A stretch of DNA of 64,000 nt from positions 186,001 through 250,000 of the forward strand of contig JACPUT010000009.1 of assembly GCA_016192145.1 (NCBI GenBank), given 5' to 3'. Shown here piece by piece: positions 36,150 to 44,143 of the stretch; position 1 is the stretch's first letter; each line of letters starts with the position of its first letter. The notes beneath the pieces were generated by a model. The model saw only the letters and a list, made by a program, of their open reading frames with translations. It ran no database searches and was not told where the DNA came from. The position numbers and the translations under genes are program-made. Source of the stretch: Acidobacteriota bacterium. GTDB taxonomy: Bacteria; Acidobacteriota; Holophagae; Holophagales; Holophagaceae.

Positions 36150-37091
36150 CTACTCGGGTTTCAAGGGGGCGTCGTCGCCCCAGAAGTCATAGAAATTAAA
36201 CCACTGCAGGGGTGTGGCCAGGCAGCGGGCCTCCACGGCGGCGGCGTAGCGGACGAGACCCTCGCGCAGGGCCTCGTCGCGGTTCCCCCGGGGCAGGGCG
36301 AAGCGGTCGGCAAAGGGCTCCAGGTGGATGCGGTAGCGCTTCCCCTCCCTCACGCAGAAGAACAGGTACACGGGGCACTGCAGCAGGTGCGCGAGGAAGA
36401 GGGGGCCGATGGGGAATTCCGCCTCGCTGCCCAGGAAGGGGACGCGCAGCGTCCGGCCGTTGGCAGAAGCGGGGCTGCGATCCCCCACGATGAAGAGGGC
36501 CTCCCCCTGGGCGATGCGCTCTTCGAGGGCCATGGCCGTGTCAGGGCCCACGTCCACGATGTGGATGAGGTCCAGGTTGTAGGCGGGGTTGATCTCCTTG
36601 AGCAGGTCCTGGAAGCGGACCACGTGCTCGGAGTACATGACGGCGTTGAGCCCCTTCAGGCCCCGGGCCGCGCCGAGCCCCCGGAGCATGTCGAGGTTGC
36701 CCACGTGGGCGCTGATGAAGAGGGCGCCGGTCCCCGATCGCAAGCGATCGAGGAAGGCCGCTTCCGCGGGGAATTCCACAGGCTGGCCCGAAGCGTCCAT
36801 CCATGCGAGGAAGCGATCCACGTAGCTCATGGCGAAGGTCCGCACGTGCCGGTAGGAGTCCCAGGGCCCCGGCCGCCGGGGCCACCCGCCCCTTTCATGC
36901 AGCCTTTGCAAATACCTCCGGGAGGCGCGGCGCGCCTCGCGGCCCGTGAGAAAGAAGTAGGCGGCGATGAACTCGGTGATGAAGCGCAGGGCCCAGGCGC
37001 CGAGCAGCCGGTAGGTCCACAGGGCGCAACGAAGGCCGAAGGCGGTGCCCCGCTCCTGGATCTTCGTCCAGTGGGCTTCTTCGCCGTTCAT
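36150..37091 (-). CDS. LpxL/HtrB-type lysophospholipid acyltransferase
   Basis: This 313-residue protein of the lipid A late-acyltransferase family has the HxxxD-like catalytic motif in ISAHVGNLDMLRG (about 121-133, where N-x-D replaces the usual spacing) and GDRSPASANGRTLRVPFLG, the Gly-Arg-containing motif. Length and a single N-terminal hydrophobic region (about 30-50) fit. Such enzymes in aryl polyene loci are thought to attach the polyene to a lipid anchor. The ATG at 37091 overlaps the glycosyltransferase stop (ATGA). Confidence 0.86.
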   Translation of the reverse strand: MNGEEAHWTKIQERGTAFGLRCALWTYRLLGAWALRFITEFIAAYFFLTGREARRASRRYLQRLHERGGWPRRPGPWDSYRHVRTFAMSYVDRFLAWMDASGQPVEFPAEAAFLDRLRSGTGALFISAHVGNLDMLRGLGAARGLKGLNAVMYSEHVVRFQDLLKEINPAYNLDLIHIVDVGPDTAMALEERIAQGEALFIVGDRSPASANGRTLRVPFLGSEAEFPIGPLFLAHLLQCPVYLFFCVREGKRYRIHLEPFADRFALPRGNRDEALREGLVRYAAAVEARCLATPLQWFNFYDFWGDDAPLKPE

Positions 37092-37828
37092 CGGGCCACC
37101 TTGCACCAGAGCAGCAGGGGCAGGCGCAGCAGCATCCCGCACACGAGCCGCGTGTGCATGCGCGTGAGGCGCAGGTTGTCGCGCAGGAGGTCGAAGTGAG
37201 AGACGCCATCCTCGGGATACACGACCCGCACCGGGGCATTGATCACGGGCAGGCCCTCCCAGTGGAGGCGCACGATGGCGGCGGTGTCGAAGTCCATGCG
37301 GGCGGGCAGGGGCACGCGGGTCATGAGCCGCACCATGGGCGCCAAGGGATAGAGGCGGAATCCGCAGAGGCTGTCGCCGATGTCGAAGCCGAGGGTCTCC
37401 AGCCACACCCAGGCGTGGGTGAACCAGCGGCCGTAGCGGCGCGCGGGGGGGACGGGGCCCGCGTAGGCGGGCACCCCGGCGATGACGGCCGTGGGATTCA
37501 TGGCGCCCAGAGCGAGGAAGGGGGCCACGGCGCCTGCATCGTGCTGGCCATCGCTGTCCACTTGGAGGGCGTGGGTGAAGCCCGCGGCGTGGGCGCGGCG
37601 AAAGGCCTCGCAGACGGCGGCGCCCTTGCCCTGGTTCACCTCCCAGCGGGAGAGGTGGAGGGCGGGATGGGCCGTCGCGAAGCGGGCCAGTTCCTGCCCC
37701 GTGGCCTCGTCGCTGGCGTCGTCATGCACGAACATGTCCACGCCACAGGCGAGGAGCCCCTCGAGGGTGCGGGTGAGGGCGGGGCCCGGGTTGTAGACGG
37801 GCACCACGAGGCAGGGGCGGAAGGTCAT
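37088..37828 (-). CDS. Family 2 glycosyltransferase
   Basis: The 246-residue GT-A glycosyltransferase opens with CLVVPVYNPGPALTRTLEGLL, has HDDASDEATG (first Asp pair, about 35-44), the metal-binding VDSDGQHDAG (about 90-99) and a late GDSLCGFRLYP. No membrane helices are clear beyond a short C-terminal hydrophobic stretch (LVCGMLLRLPLLLW). It would add a sugar to the polyene-like lipid or its anchor. ATGA overlaps link it to the dehydratase before it and the acyltransferase after it. Confidence 0.9.
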   Translation of the reverse strand: MTFRPCLVVPVYNPGPALTRTLEGLLACGVDMFVHDDASDEATGQELARFATAHPALHLSRWEVNQGKGAAVCEAFRRAHAAGFTHALQVDSDGQHDAGAVAPFLALGAMNPTAVIAGVPAYAGPVPPARRYGRWFTHAWVWLETLGFDIGDSLCGFRLYPLAPMVRLMTRVPLPARMDFDTAAIVRLHWEGLPVINAPVRVVYPEDGVSHFDLLRDNLRLTRMHTRLVCGMLLRLPLLLWCKVAR

Positions 37829-38172
37829 GACCGCGCAGCAAAGCGGGCGAAGCCCTTGGACTTGAGCCCGCGCTCGTCGGCGTATTCGAAGGCCAGCTCA
37901 TTTCGGGCGGCATCCCAGGCGAGGCTTAAGGTGATGGTTTCGCCGGGGGTGATGGTGGATTGGAATTTCAAATGTTCCAGGCCTTGAAACGCGGCGAAGG
38001 GGCCGAAGGCCGCTTCGCCGAGCCGCAGGGCCCACTCCACCTGCACCACGCCTGGGAGGATGGGATCCCCGGGAAAGTGGCCCCGGTAGGCGGGGTGCTC
38101 CGCCTCCATGCGGAAAGTGAAGGTCCCGGCCCGCTCAGGGTGCGCCTGGAGGGAGCTGGGATAGGGCGTCAT
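37825..38172 (-). CDS. Hot-dog dehydratase, ApeI/FabZ-like
   Basis: The 115-residue hot-dog protein has the FabZ/FabA-type central motif AYRGHFPGDPILPGVVQVEW (about 28-47), with the catalytic His in HFPGDP and the helix entry LPGVVQVE. It is shorter than free-standing FabZ (about 150), as in ApeI. It would dehydrate 3-hydroxyacyl-ACP. It lies just after two ACP genes and overlaps the glycosyltransferase start by ATGA. Confidence 0.85.
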   Translation of the reverse strand: MTPYPSSLQAHPERAGTFTFRMEAEHPAYRGHFPGDPILPGVVQVEWALRLGEAAFGPFAAFQGLEHLKFQSTITPGETITLSLAWDAARNELAFEYADERGLKSKGFARFAARS

Positions 38173-38178
38173 GGGGCC

Positions 38179-38430
38179 TCAGGCCTGCAGCATGGCGTGG
38201 ACGGTCTTCACCACGTCGCCCACGGTGCGCACGTCCTTGAAGTCCTGGGCCTTCACCCGCTTGCCGGTGATCTCCTGCAGCTGGATGGCGAGCTCCACGG
38301 CGTCGATGCTATCGAGGTCGAGGTCCGTGAAGAGGTGGGCCTCCAGGGTCACGCGGGCCGGATCCAGGCGGAAGGAATCGGCCAGCACTTCGCGGAGCTT
38401 CTGGTGGATTTCCTCGGGGGTCAGGGACAT
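38179..38430 (-). CDS. Acyl carrier protein 2
   Basis: The 83-residue acyl carrier protein has the phosphopantetheine site DLDLDSIDAVELAIQLQE (about 40-57) with Ser in DSI, and flanking helices of normal length. It is the more canonical of the two carriers (closest to ApeF/ApeE types). It starts 8 bp after the end of carrier 1 and ends 6 bp before the dehydratase, so the three are co-translated. Confidence 0.92.
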   Translation of the reverse strand: MSLTPEEIHQKLREVLADSFRLDPARVTLEAHLFTDLDLDSIDAVELAIQLQEITGKRVKAQDFKDVRTVGDVVKTVHAMLQA

Positions 38431-38438
38431 GGCGGGCT

Positions 38439-38714
38439 CTAGGATACGGCCGGGCGACGGCTGGAGACGAAGGCGGCCAGGGTGGCCGGGGTGCGGAAGT
38501 GGTGGGCGAAGCCGGAGGTCTCCGACTCCTCCAGCCGCAGCTTGTAGGTCTTCTTCAGGGCGATGCCCAGCTCGAAGGCATCGATGGAATCCAGGCCCAG
38601 CCCCTCGGCGAAGAGGGCCTCGTCATCCCCGATGTCCTCGGGGCGCGTGTCCTCCAGATCCAGCGTCTTCACGATGAAGCGCTTCATCTCGAGGGGGGTG
38701 ATGATTGGATCCAT
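38439..38714 (-). CDS. Acyl carrier protein 1
   Basis: The 91-residue carrier has the site EGLGLDSIDAFELGIALKK (about 42-60), with the modified Ser in DSI. A long basic-acidic C-terminal tail (ESETSGFAHHFRTPATLAAF) distinguishes it from carrier 2. AGGAAG before the ATG at 38714 supports this start; a TTG at 38741 is an alternative. The first 92 bp overlap the end of the acyltransferase gene in another frame. Confidence 0.9.
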   Translation of the reverse strand: MDPIITPLEMKRFIVKTLDLEDTRPEDIGDDEALFAEGLGLDSIDAFELGIALKKTYKLRLEESETSGFAHHFRTPATLAAFVSSRRPAVS

Positions 38715-39462
38715 AGACTTCCTGGTTGAACAGATCTTCAAGCCACTCCGTGAGGGCCCGGGCGGCCTGGGGAGCGGGGAGGGCCGGATCCGCCGGGGGC
38801 GGGGCGACGGAATGCAGGGCCCGGATTCGATATTCGCATGGATGCTCGGGCATGTGATACCAGCGGTGGCCCTTGGCCAGCAGGGGCGGGTCGCAGGTGA
38901 CGACGAGGGGCAGGATGGGGGCCCCGGAGCGCAGGAGCAGGTGGGCGGCGCCCCGTTGAAAGCGGTAAGGACTGCCGGGGAGCGTGCGGGTGCCCTCCGG
39001 GAAGAGGACGAGGGTCTCGCCCCGGGCCTGGGCCTTGGCGCCCCGATTCAGCACCCAATCGGGATCCAGGGCCGGGATGTAGCCCGCGGCCCGCACGGCC
39101 CAGCCGAAGAGGGGGTTGTTCCAGATGGCCGGTTTCACGACGCAGGTGAGCTGCTCGATGGAACCAAGCATCATCACCACGTCCAGGTAGCCGGGGTGGG
39201 TGGCCAGGATCACGTGGCCATCCATCTCAGCCCGGGGGGGCATGGATTCCAGGGTTAGGGTGTAGATCCCCGCCCATTGGAGGAAGCGCACCAGCCTCTG
39301 GAAGTAGAAGAAGAAGCAGGCCCGGGCCCGGCGCTGGAGGGCCGACTTGCCACCGGGCAGGAGGCGCATGACGGGGATCGCGAGCAGGGAGAAGGTGGCG
39401 CCCAGGACCCCGAGGGATCCGAAGCCGATGCCGCTGGCGATGATCTTCAGGAAGCGTTTCAA
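38623..39462 (-). CDS. PlsC-type 1-acylglycerol-3-phosphate acyltransferase
   Basis: The protein has about 279 residues with one N-terminal hydrophobic region and the acyltransferase motifs ATHPGYLDVVMM (H-x4-D, about 86-97) and LFPEGTRTLPGSP (about 155-167). A TTG at 39462 that overlaps the previous stop (TTGA), with GGAG 8 nt upstream, gives the best start: MKRFLKIIASG. Its C-terminal 30 residues run through the start of the ACP gene in another frame. In aryl polyene loci such an enzyme probably builds the lipid anchor. Confidence 0.83.
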   Translation of the reverse strand: MKRFLKIIASGIGFGSLGVLGATFSLLAIPVMRLLPGGKSALQRRARACFFFYFQRLVRFLQWAGIYTLTLESMPPRAEMDGHVILATHPGYLDVVMMLGSIEQLTCVVKPAIWNNPLFGWAVRAAGYIPALDPDWVLNRGAKAQARGETLVLFPEGTRTLPGSPYRFQRGAAHLLLRSGAPILPLVVTCDPPLLAKGHRWYHMPEHPCEYRIRALHSVAPPPADPALPAPQAARALTEWLEDLFNQEVYGSNHHPPRDEALHREDAGSGGHAPRGHRG

Positions 39463-40175
39463 AGGGCCTGCTCCCAGGCCCAGTGCCAGGTAGCGGCGGG
39501 TCCGCCCCAATCCCCCATGCCTCCGGCGAGGGCGCCCAGGGCGTGGAGGGATTGAGGCTCGGGGGAGGTGGGCGCCCCGCCACCGGGGCTGCGCCGGAGC
39601 TGGAGCCTGTTCGAAGCCGGAGCGCCGATGAGGAAGGCCACCGCGTGGAGGGGCGCGGGGTCCGCTTCAAATGGAGCCATGAGTTCGGGCAACCGATCGT
39701 CGCCATAGACGAAGAGAACGGGTTCGCCGGTGGCCCGATGCTGGGCGAGGGTTTCCAGCAGGGCCATGCCGAAGGTTTCGGGCCCGGCCGCCAATGCGGT
39801 GATGGGGCTCCGGTCCTGGGTGGCGATGGACCAGATGCCCGCGGCGGCGTTGTGCACGTTCATGGAGAACTGGGCGGGCGAAGCGTCCTGGCCCTGGGCG
39901 ATGTCCGCCAGGATGGGCAGGGCCCGGCCGGGGTCCCCATGGCGGGAGGCGAAGACGGCGCGGAGTGGCCCGGCGTCGAGGGTCACGCGGCCGGCCACGT
40001 GCAGCAGGCCCTTGCCCAGGGGGCTCAGCCGGCGCCGGAGGAGCGGCTCCACCCGGCTCAGCTCGGGGGGACCCACCGCCAAGTCCACCCATGCGGGCAG
40101 GGGGCTCAACGGCAGCGGCTCGGGAGACCAGAGGGCCGCCCGTTGGATGGGAAGGGTGAAGGTGGGCTGGGCCAT
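39459..40175 (-). CDS. Beta-ketoacyl-synthase-like protein, ApeC/chain-length-factor type
   Basis: The 238-residue protein matches the short ketoacyl-synthase N-terminal-domain family (ketoacyl-synt_2): FSMNVHNAAAGIWSIATQD (about 97-115) occupies the place of the active-site strand and has Ala where catalytic ketosynthases have Cys. It cannot condense by itself. In characterised aryl polyene systems ApeC pairs with ApeO and controls chain length. It heads the operon: an ATG at 40175 lies 36 bp after the preceding gene. Confidence 0.82.
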   Translation of the reverse strand: MAQPTFTLPIQRAALWSPEPLPLSPLPAWVDLAVGPPELSRVEPLLRRRLSPLGKGLLHVAGRVTLDAGPLRAVFASRHGDPGRALPILADIAQGQDASPAQFSMNVHNAAAGIWSIATQDRSPITALAAGPETFGMALLETLAQHRATGEPVLFVYGDDRLPELMAPFEADPAPLHAVAFLIGAPASNRLQLRRSPGGGAPTSPEPQSLHALGALAGGMGDWGGPAATWHWAWEQAL

Positions 40176-40211
40176 GGAGGGGTCGGGCGGGGTGCGGTGG
40201 CCCCGGCGGAA

Positions 40212-40814
40212 TTAGGGGGCGGGGGGTTTGCCCGACAGGGCCTTCAGGAACGACTCGCTCTTCAGCCCGTTGGCGACCGCCTGGATGAGGCTGTCGCACA
40301 GGGCCTCGTGGTAGTTCTCCAGCTTGTAGGAGCGGCCCCAACGGGTGGCCGACCCCAGGAGGGTGCCCCGCCACAGTTCCTGACCCCTGGCGTGGATCGC
40401 CACTCGGAGGCTCACCTCCCCGAGGTAGGTGTTCCGCTCGGTCACCTTGAAATTGAGCACTTCGGCCGTGACGGTGACCGTGGCTCCTTCCACGGTGTCG
40501 GTGAGGGGGAGGCCAGCGCTCCTCAAAAGCATCCGGGTGCGTTCGGTTAGGAAGGCCGCGGCGTCGTCCCGGGTGGTGACCAGCTTCCCTGTGGTTCCCT
40601 CGAGATTCTCCCCCACGAGGGACTTGTCCTTGCGCAGGTCCGTGAAGGGCAGGACGGCGATTCGCACACCGTCGAAGGGCAGGAGGTTGATCGCGCCTAC
40701 GGACTCGGCGAGCTGTTGGGTCGGCTTCCAGGCGAGGGGGGCGTTGACCATGGGACTGTCCACGGCGTCGAGGCCCGGGAGGAGGAGCACGGCAAGGCAG
40801 GCGGCACGTAGCAT
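40212..40814 (-). CDS. Secreted GNA1162/LptE-like hypothetical protein
   Basis: The 200-residue protein has a signal peptide (MLRAACLAVLLLPGLDA) with no lipobox. The mature domain (INLLPFDGVRIAVLPFTDLRKDKS, then DTVEGATVTVTAEVLNFKVTERNTYLGEVSLRVAIHARGQELW) follows the pattern of periplasmic or outer-membrane assembly proteins that form beta-sandwich rings. GGAG precedes the ATG at 40814. Only 36 bp separate it from the operon's first ketosynthase-like gene. It may help export or organise the product. The family link is a loose resemblance. Confidence 0.66.
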   Translation of the reverse strand: MLRAACLAVLLLPGLDAVDSPMVNAPLAWKPTQQLAESVGAINLLPFDGVRIAVLPFTDLRKDKSLVGENLEGTTGKLVTTRDDAAAFLTERTRMLLRSAGLPLTDTVEGATVTVTAEVLNFKVTERNTYLGEVSLRVAIHARGQELWRGTLLGSATRWGRSYKLENYHEALCDSLIQAVANGLKSESFLKALSGKPPAP

Positions 40815-40892
40815 GGAAGGCTCCAGTGGCAGGGCGAACACCGAGATCCCCAAGATACTCCAGGTGGGTGAAAGGTCTGGTTAATCCGGGAC

Positions 40893-41363
40893 TCAGGATT
40901 TCGAATCGGTGCCCGATTTCATCCGCACGGCGTCCTCGGGCAGCTTCTCCCCGCCCACCACGTGGAAGTGCAGGTGGAAGACGCTTTGGTGCGCATCCTG
41001 GCCGGAGTTGGCGATGACCCGGAAGCCCTTGTCGAGGATGCCGTTGTCCTTGGCGACCCGGACGCAGGTGGTGAGCAGGGCGGCCCGGGTGGCCTCGGGG
41101 AGCTGCTCCAGCTCCTGGAGGCTGTTCACGTGCTGCTTGGGGATCACGAGGAGGTGCACCTTGGCCCTCGGCCGGATATCCCAGAAGGCGAGCACGTGGT
41201 CATCTTCGAAGACCTTTTTCCCCGGGGCCACGCCCGCCACGATCTTGCAGAAGATGCAGCTGTGGTTGGCCTGGGGGTGCCAGTGGGCTTCGGGAACCGG
41301 GGCGGGGGTAGGCGCCGGAGCGGGAGCGGCCTGGAGCAGGAAGGCGAGGGCAAGGGTGAGCAT
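40893..41363 (-). CDS. Secreted HIT-family nucleotide-binding protein
   Basis: The 156-residue protein has a signal peptide (MLTLALAFLLQAAPAPA) and a Pro/Ala stretch, then a complete HIT domain: CIFCKIVAGVAPGKKVFEDD, FWDIRPRAKVHLLVIPKQHV and the histidine triad SVFHLHFHVVGG. HIT enzymes hydrolyse nucleotidyl bonds and are normally cytoplasmic, so the exported form is unusual. A Shine-Dalgarno is weak. It follows the transaldolase gene on the same strand after a hairpin. Confidence 0.86.
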   Translation of the reverse strand: MLTLALAFLLQAAPAPAPTPAPVPEAHWHPQANHSCIFCKIVAGVAPGKKVFEDDHVLAFWDIRPRAKVHLLVIPKQHVNSLQELEQLPEATRAALLTTCVRVAKDNGILDKGFRVIANSGQDAHQSVFHLHFHVVGGEKLPEDAVRMKSGTDSKS

Positions 41364-41380
41364 GGACCCACCCTACCGCC

Positions 41381-41415
41381 GAACCGCCCCGGCCTTGAAG
41401 GGGTCGGGGCGGTTC
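41381..41415 (-). terminator. GC-rich hairpin after transaldolase gene
   Basis: An 11-bp perfect stem GAACCGCCCCG/CGGGGCGGTTC (41381-41391 with 41405-41415) with a 13-nt loop lies 35 bp beyond the transaldolase stop. No T-run follows on the minus strand, so it may be a weak terminator. Confidence 0.55.
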
Positions 41416-41449
41416 AGGGCAACTTACTTGAGGTCTACGCGGTGAGTGC

Positions 41450-42097
41450 TCAGCGGCCGCTCTTTTTCCAATCGGAGAGGAAGCCCTCGATGCCCTTGTC
41501 CGTGAGGGGGTGCTTGAGCATCTGGTCGAAGACCTTGGTGGGGATGGTGGCCACGTGGGCGCCGGCGAGGGCGGCGTCGGTGACGTGGCGGGGGCCGCGG
41601 ATGGAGGCGGCGAGGACGAAGGTCTCCAGGCCGTAGTTCTCGAAGATCGAGACCAGTTCGCGGATGAGGAGCATGCCGTCGAGGTTGATATCGTCCAGGC
41701 GGCCCACGAAGGGGCTCACGTAGGTGGCGCCCGCCTTGGCGGCCATCAGCCCCTGGGTGGCGGAGAAGCACAGCGTCACGTTGGTCTTGATGCCCTCGGC
41801 CTTGAAGGCCTTGGTGGCCTTGAGGCCCTCGGCCGTGAGGGGCACCTTCACGACGACGTTCTTGTGGATCTTGGCGAGTTTGCGGCCCTCCTCGATCATG
41901 CCGGGGGCCTCCAGGCTGATGACCTCGGCGCTGATGGGGCCGTCCACGATGCCGCAGATCTCCTCGATGATCGCCTCGAAAGGCTTGCCCGTCTCCTTGG
42001 CCACGAGGCTGGGGTTGGTGGTCACACCATCCAGCACGCCGTAGGCGTTGATCTTCTTGATCTCGTCAATGTTGGCGGTATCGATGAAAAATCGCAT
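41450..42097 (-). CDS. Transaldolase / fructose-6-phosphate aldolase family
   Basis: The 215-residue protein belongs to the short transaldolase (TalC/MipB/Fsa) group of class I aldolases. It carries [16 protein letters not shown] at the start, GVTTNPSL, the Schiff-base Lys in VVVKVPLT (about 84) and FVGRLDDI. Sedoheptulose-7-phosphate and glyceraldehyde-3-phosphate are the usual substrates for transaldolase activity; members of the Fsa branch cleave fructose-6-phosphate. GAGGAG before the ATG supports the start at 42097. It is divergent from thyX across 67 bp. Confidence 0.93.
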   Translation of the reverse strand: MRFFIDTANIDEIKKINAYGVLDGVTTNPSLVAKETGKPFEAIIEEICGIVDGPISAEVISLEAPGMIEEGRKLAKIHKNVVVKVPLTAEGLKATKAFKAEGIKTNVTLCFSATQGLMAAKAGATYVSPFVGRLDDINLDGMLLIRELVSIFENYGLETFVLAASIRGPRHVTDAALAGAHVATIPTKVFDQMLKHPLTDKGIEGFLSDWKKSGR

Positions 42098-42164
42098 GCG
42101 AGGCTCCTCATTCCAGCCCTTCCATTCTCCCAGGGGGAGGGGGAAGCTGGAAGCAGGAGTTCCC

Positions 42165-42863
42165 ATGGCCCCCCTTTCCGAGCTTTCCATCACCGAGATC
42201 CCCGTGCTCGACAAGGGCTTCGTCAAGCTCGTGGACCACATGGGTTCCGACCTCTCGGTCGTGAATGCCGCCCGCGTCTCCTTCGGGAAGCGCAAGGAGG
42301 CCTTCGACGAAGGTGACGCCAAACTCATCCGATACCTGGCGAAGCACGAGCACACGTCGCCGTTCCGGCACACGGCGCTCACGCTGCACGTGAAGGCCCC
42401 CATCTTCGTGTTCCGGCAGTGGATGAAGCACCGCATCGGCTCGGAGTTCAACGAGATCAGCGGCCGTTACGTGGTGTTCCCCGACGATGAGTTCTACGTG
42501 CCCGAGGTGTTCCGCCAGCAGTCCAAGGACAACAAGCAGGGCAGCTTCGGCGAGATCGCGGAGGAACACAAGGGCCCCGCCGCGGCCGCCTTCCTGCAGG
42601 CCTGCAAGGACAGCGTGAGGCAGTACAAGGCCCTGCTGGACATGGGTGTCTGCAAGGAACAAGCGCGCTGCGTGCTGCCCGTGGGGCTCTACTCCGAGGT
42701 GTACTGGACCGTGAGCCTCCAGGCCGCCGCCCACTTCATTCGCCTACGCACGGAGGGCCATGCCCAATGGGAGATCCAGCAGTACGCCCACGCCGTGGCC
42801 AAGGTGGTGGAGCAGGTGTACCCCGTGAGTCTGAAGGCGCTGCTGGAATCGGAAATCGGGTAG
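42165..42863 (+). CDS. thyX: FAD-dependent thymidylate synthase
   Basis: It converts dUMP to dTMP with methylene-THF, FAD and NAD(P)H. The 232-residue protein has the ThyX FAD/dUMP motif as [17 protein letters not shown] (about 82-98), where Lys replaces the first Arg of RHR, plus [10 protein letters not shown] and a late [20 protein letters not shown] lies before the ATG at 42165; longer upstream reading is not needed. Its stop lies at the edge of a 7-bp hairpin (42860-42876). ThyA is not in the window. It needs the folate pool fed by glyA. Confidence 0.96.
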   Translation: MAPLSELSITEIPVLDKGFVKLVDHMGSDLSVVNAARVSFGKRKEAFDEGDAKLIRYLAKHEHTSPFRHTALTLHVKAPIFVFRQWMKHRIGSEFNEISGRYVVFPDDEFYVPEVFRQQSKDNKQGSFGEIAEEHKGPAAAAFLQACKDSVRQYKALLDMGVCKEQARCVLPVGLYSEVYWTVSLQAAAHFIRLRTEGHAQWEIQQYAHAVAKVVEQVYPVSLKALLESEIG

Positions 42864-42940
42864 GGCTCAGCCCTACGGGGGATCCGGGCGCTGCCGATGC
42901 AGTGACTGGGGCTCCTCAGGGCCCTCCGAGCCATCCCACC

Positions 42941-44143
42941 ATGCCCCACCAACCCCTCAATCCCGCCCTCTTCAGCCTGGATCCCGAGCATCTGTGGCTG
43001 ATGCACTGCTCGGAAGGGCCCATGCCCCGTTCCGCGCTGAGGGCTTGCCGCGCCTTCCTCTACAAGGAACTGCAGCCCTGGGATCTGAAGTGGAAGGAGG
43101 ATTTCGTCGGCCTTCCGGAGCGTTGCAAGGCGAAGGCGGCGGGCACCCTGGGCGCCTCCCCCGGGGACATCAGCCTCACGGCCACCACCAGCTCGGGCCT
43201 GCAGGTGGTGGCCCAGGGCTTTCCCTGGAGGCATGGGGACGAGGTGCTGGCGCCCCTGGGCGAATTCCCCTCGAATGCCTGGCCCTGGCTCGCGCTGCGG
43301 GATCGCGGCGTGACCTTTCGCGAGGTGCCGCTTTGGGAGGGGCACCTCGCGGGCTCCCGGGCCCTGGAGAGCGCCCCCCCGCCGGCGGATGCCGATCCCG
43401 AGGCCCGCATTCTGGCGGCCCTGCGGCCGGAGACGCGACTGCTCACGGTGTCCTGGGTGCGCTTCCAGGATGGGCTTCGCCTGGACCTGCGCCGGTTGGC
43501 GGAGGGTTGCCGCGCCCGGGGCGTGCCCCTCGTGGTGGATGGCATCCAGGGCTGCGGCACCCACCTGCCGGAACTGGAGGGTGTGGCGGCCTTCGCCACC
43601 GGGGGCCACAAGGGCCTGCTCTCCCCCCAGGGCCTGGGCTTCCTCTGGACGGATCCGGCCTTCCGGGCGCGCCTCCTGCCCTCGGGCACCTGGCTCTCCG
43701 TGGAGCAGGGCACGGACTTCAGCCGCCCCAGCACCGACTTCGACCGACCCTTCCTGGAGGATGGCCGTCGCCTGGAGCCGGGCAGCCCCTCCCTCCTCCT
43801 GGCCGCCACCCTTGAGGCCTCCCTGGGCGAGCTGCTCGCGGCGGGGATCCCCCGCATCCAGGCCCACGTGGAGCACTTGCAGCGGGCCCTGCTGCGCCTG
43901 CTCTCCCACGGCCCCTGGGCCTCGGAGGCGGCCCGCCTTCAGGCCCTGCTTGAGGCCGGCCGCCTGGGACCCTTCCTGGCCTTCCACCAGGGGGAGCGGG
44001 ATCTCACGGCGCTGCTCCAGCGGGGGATGCGGCAGGGGATCTATAGCTCGGCCCGGGAGGGCTACCTGCGCATCGCCTTCCACGGGTGGCACGCGGAGGG
44101 TGACCTCAAGCGCATCGCGGGCTGGATGAACGCCCTCACCTGA
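42941..44143 (+). CDS. Class V aminotransferase-like PLP enzyme
   Basis: This 400-residue fold-type I PLP enzyme has SLTATTSSGLQVVAQGFPW, a cofactor-binding segment VPLVVDGIQGCGTH (Asp about 200) and the Schiff-base Lys in FATGGHKGLLSPQGLGF (about 223). It resembles cysteine desulfurase/kynureninase-type class V enzymes, but the substrate is not clear. No obvious Shine-Dalgarno stands before the ATG at 42941. It ends with an 8-bp overlap of the convergent DUF5916 gene. Confidence 0.82.
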   Translation: MPHQPLNPALFSLDPEHLWLMHCSEGPMPRSALRACRAFLYKELQPWDLKWKEDFVGLPERCKAKAAGTLGASPGDISLTATTSSGLQVVAQGFPWRHGDEVLAPLGEFPSNAWPWLALRDRGVTFREVPLWEGHLAGSRALESAPPPADADPEARILAALRPETRLLTVSWVRFQDGLRLDLRRLAEGCRARGVPLVVDGIQGCGTHLPELEGVAAFATGGHKGLLSPQGLGFLWTDPAFRARLLPSGTWLSVEQGTDFSRPSTDFDRPFLEDGRRLEPGSPSLLLAATLEASLGELLAAGIPRIQAHVEHLQRALLRLLSHGPWASEAARLQALLEAGRLGPFLAFHQGERDLTALLQRGMRQGIYSSAREGYLRIAFHGWHAEGDLKRIAGWMNALT

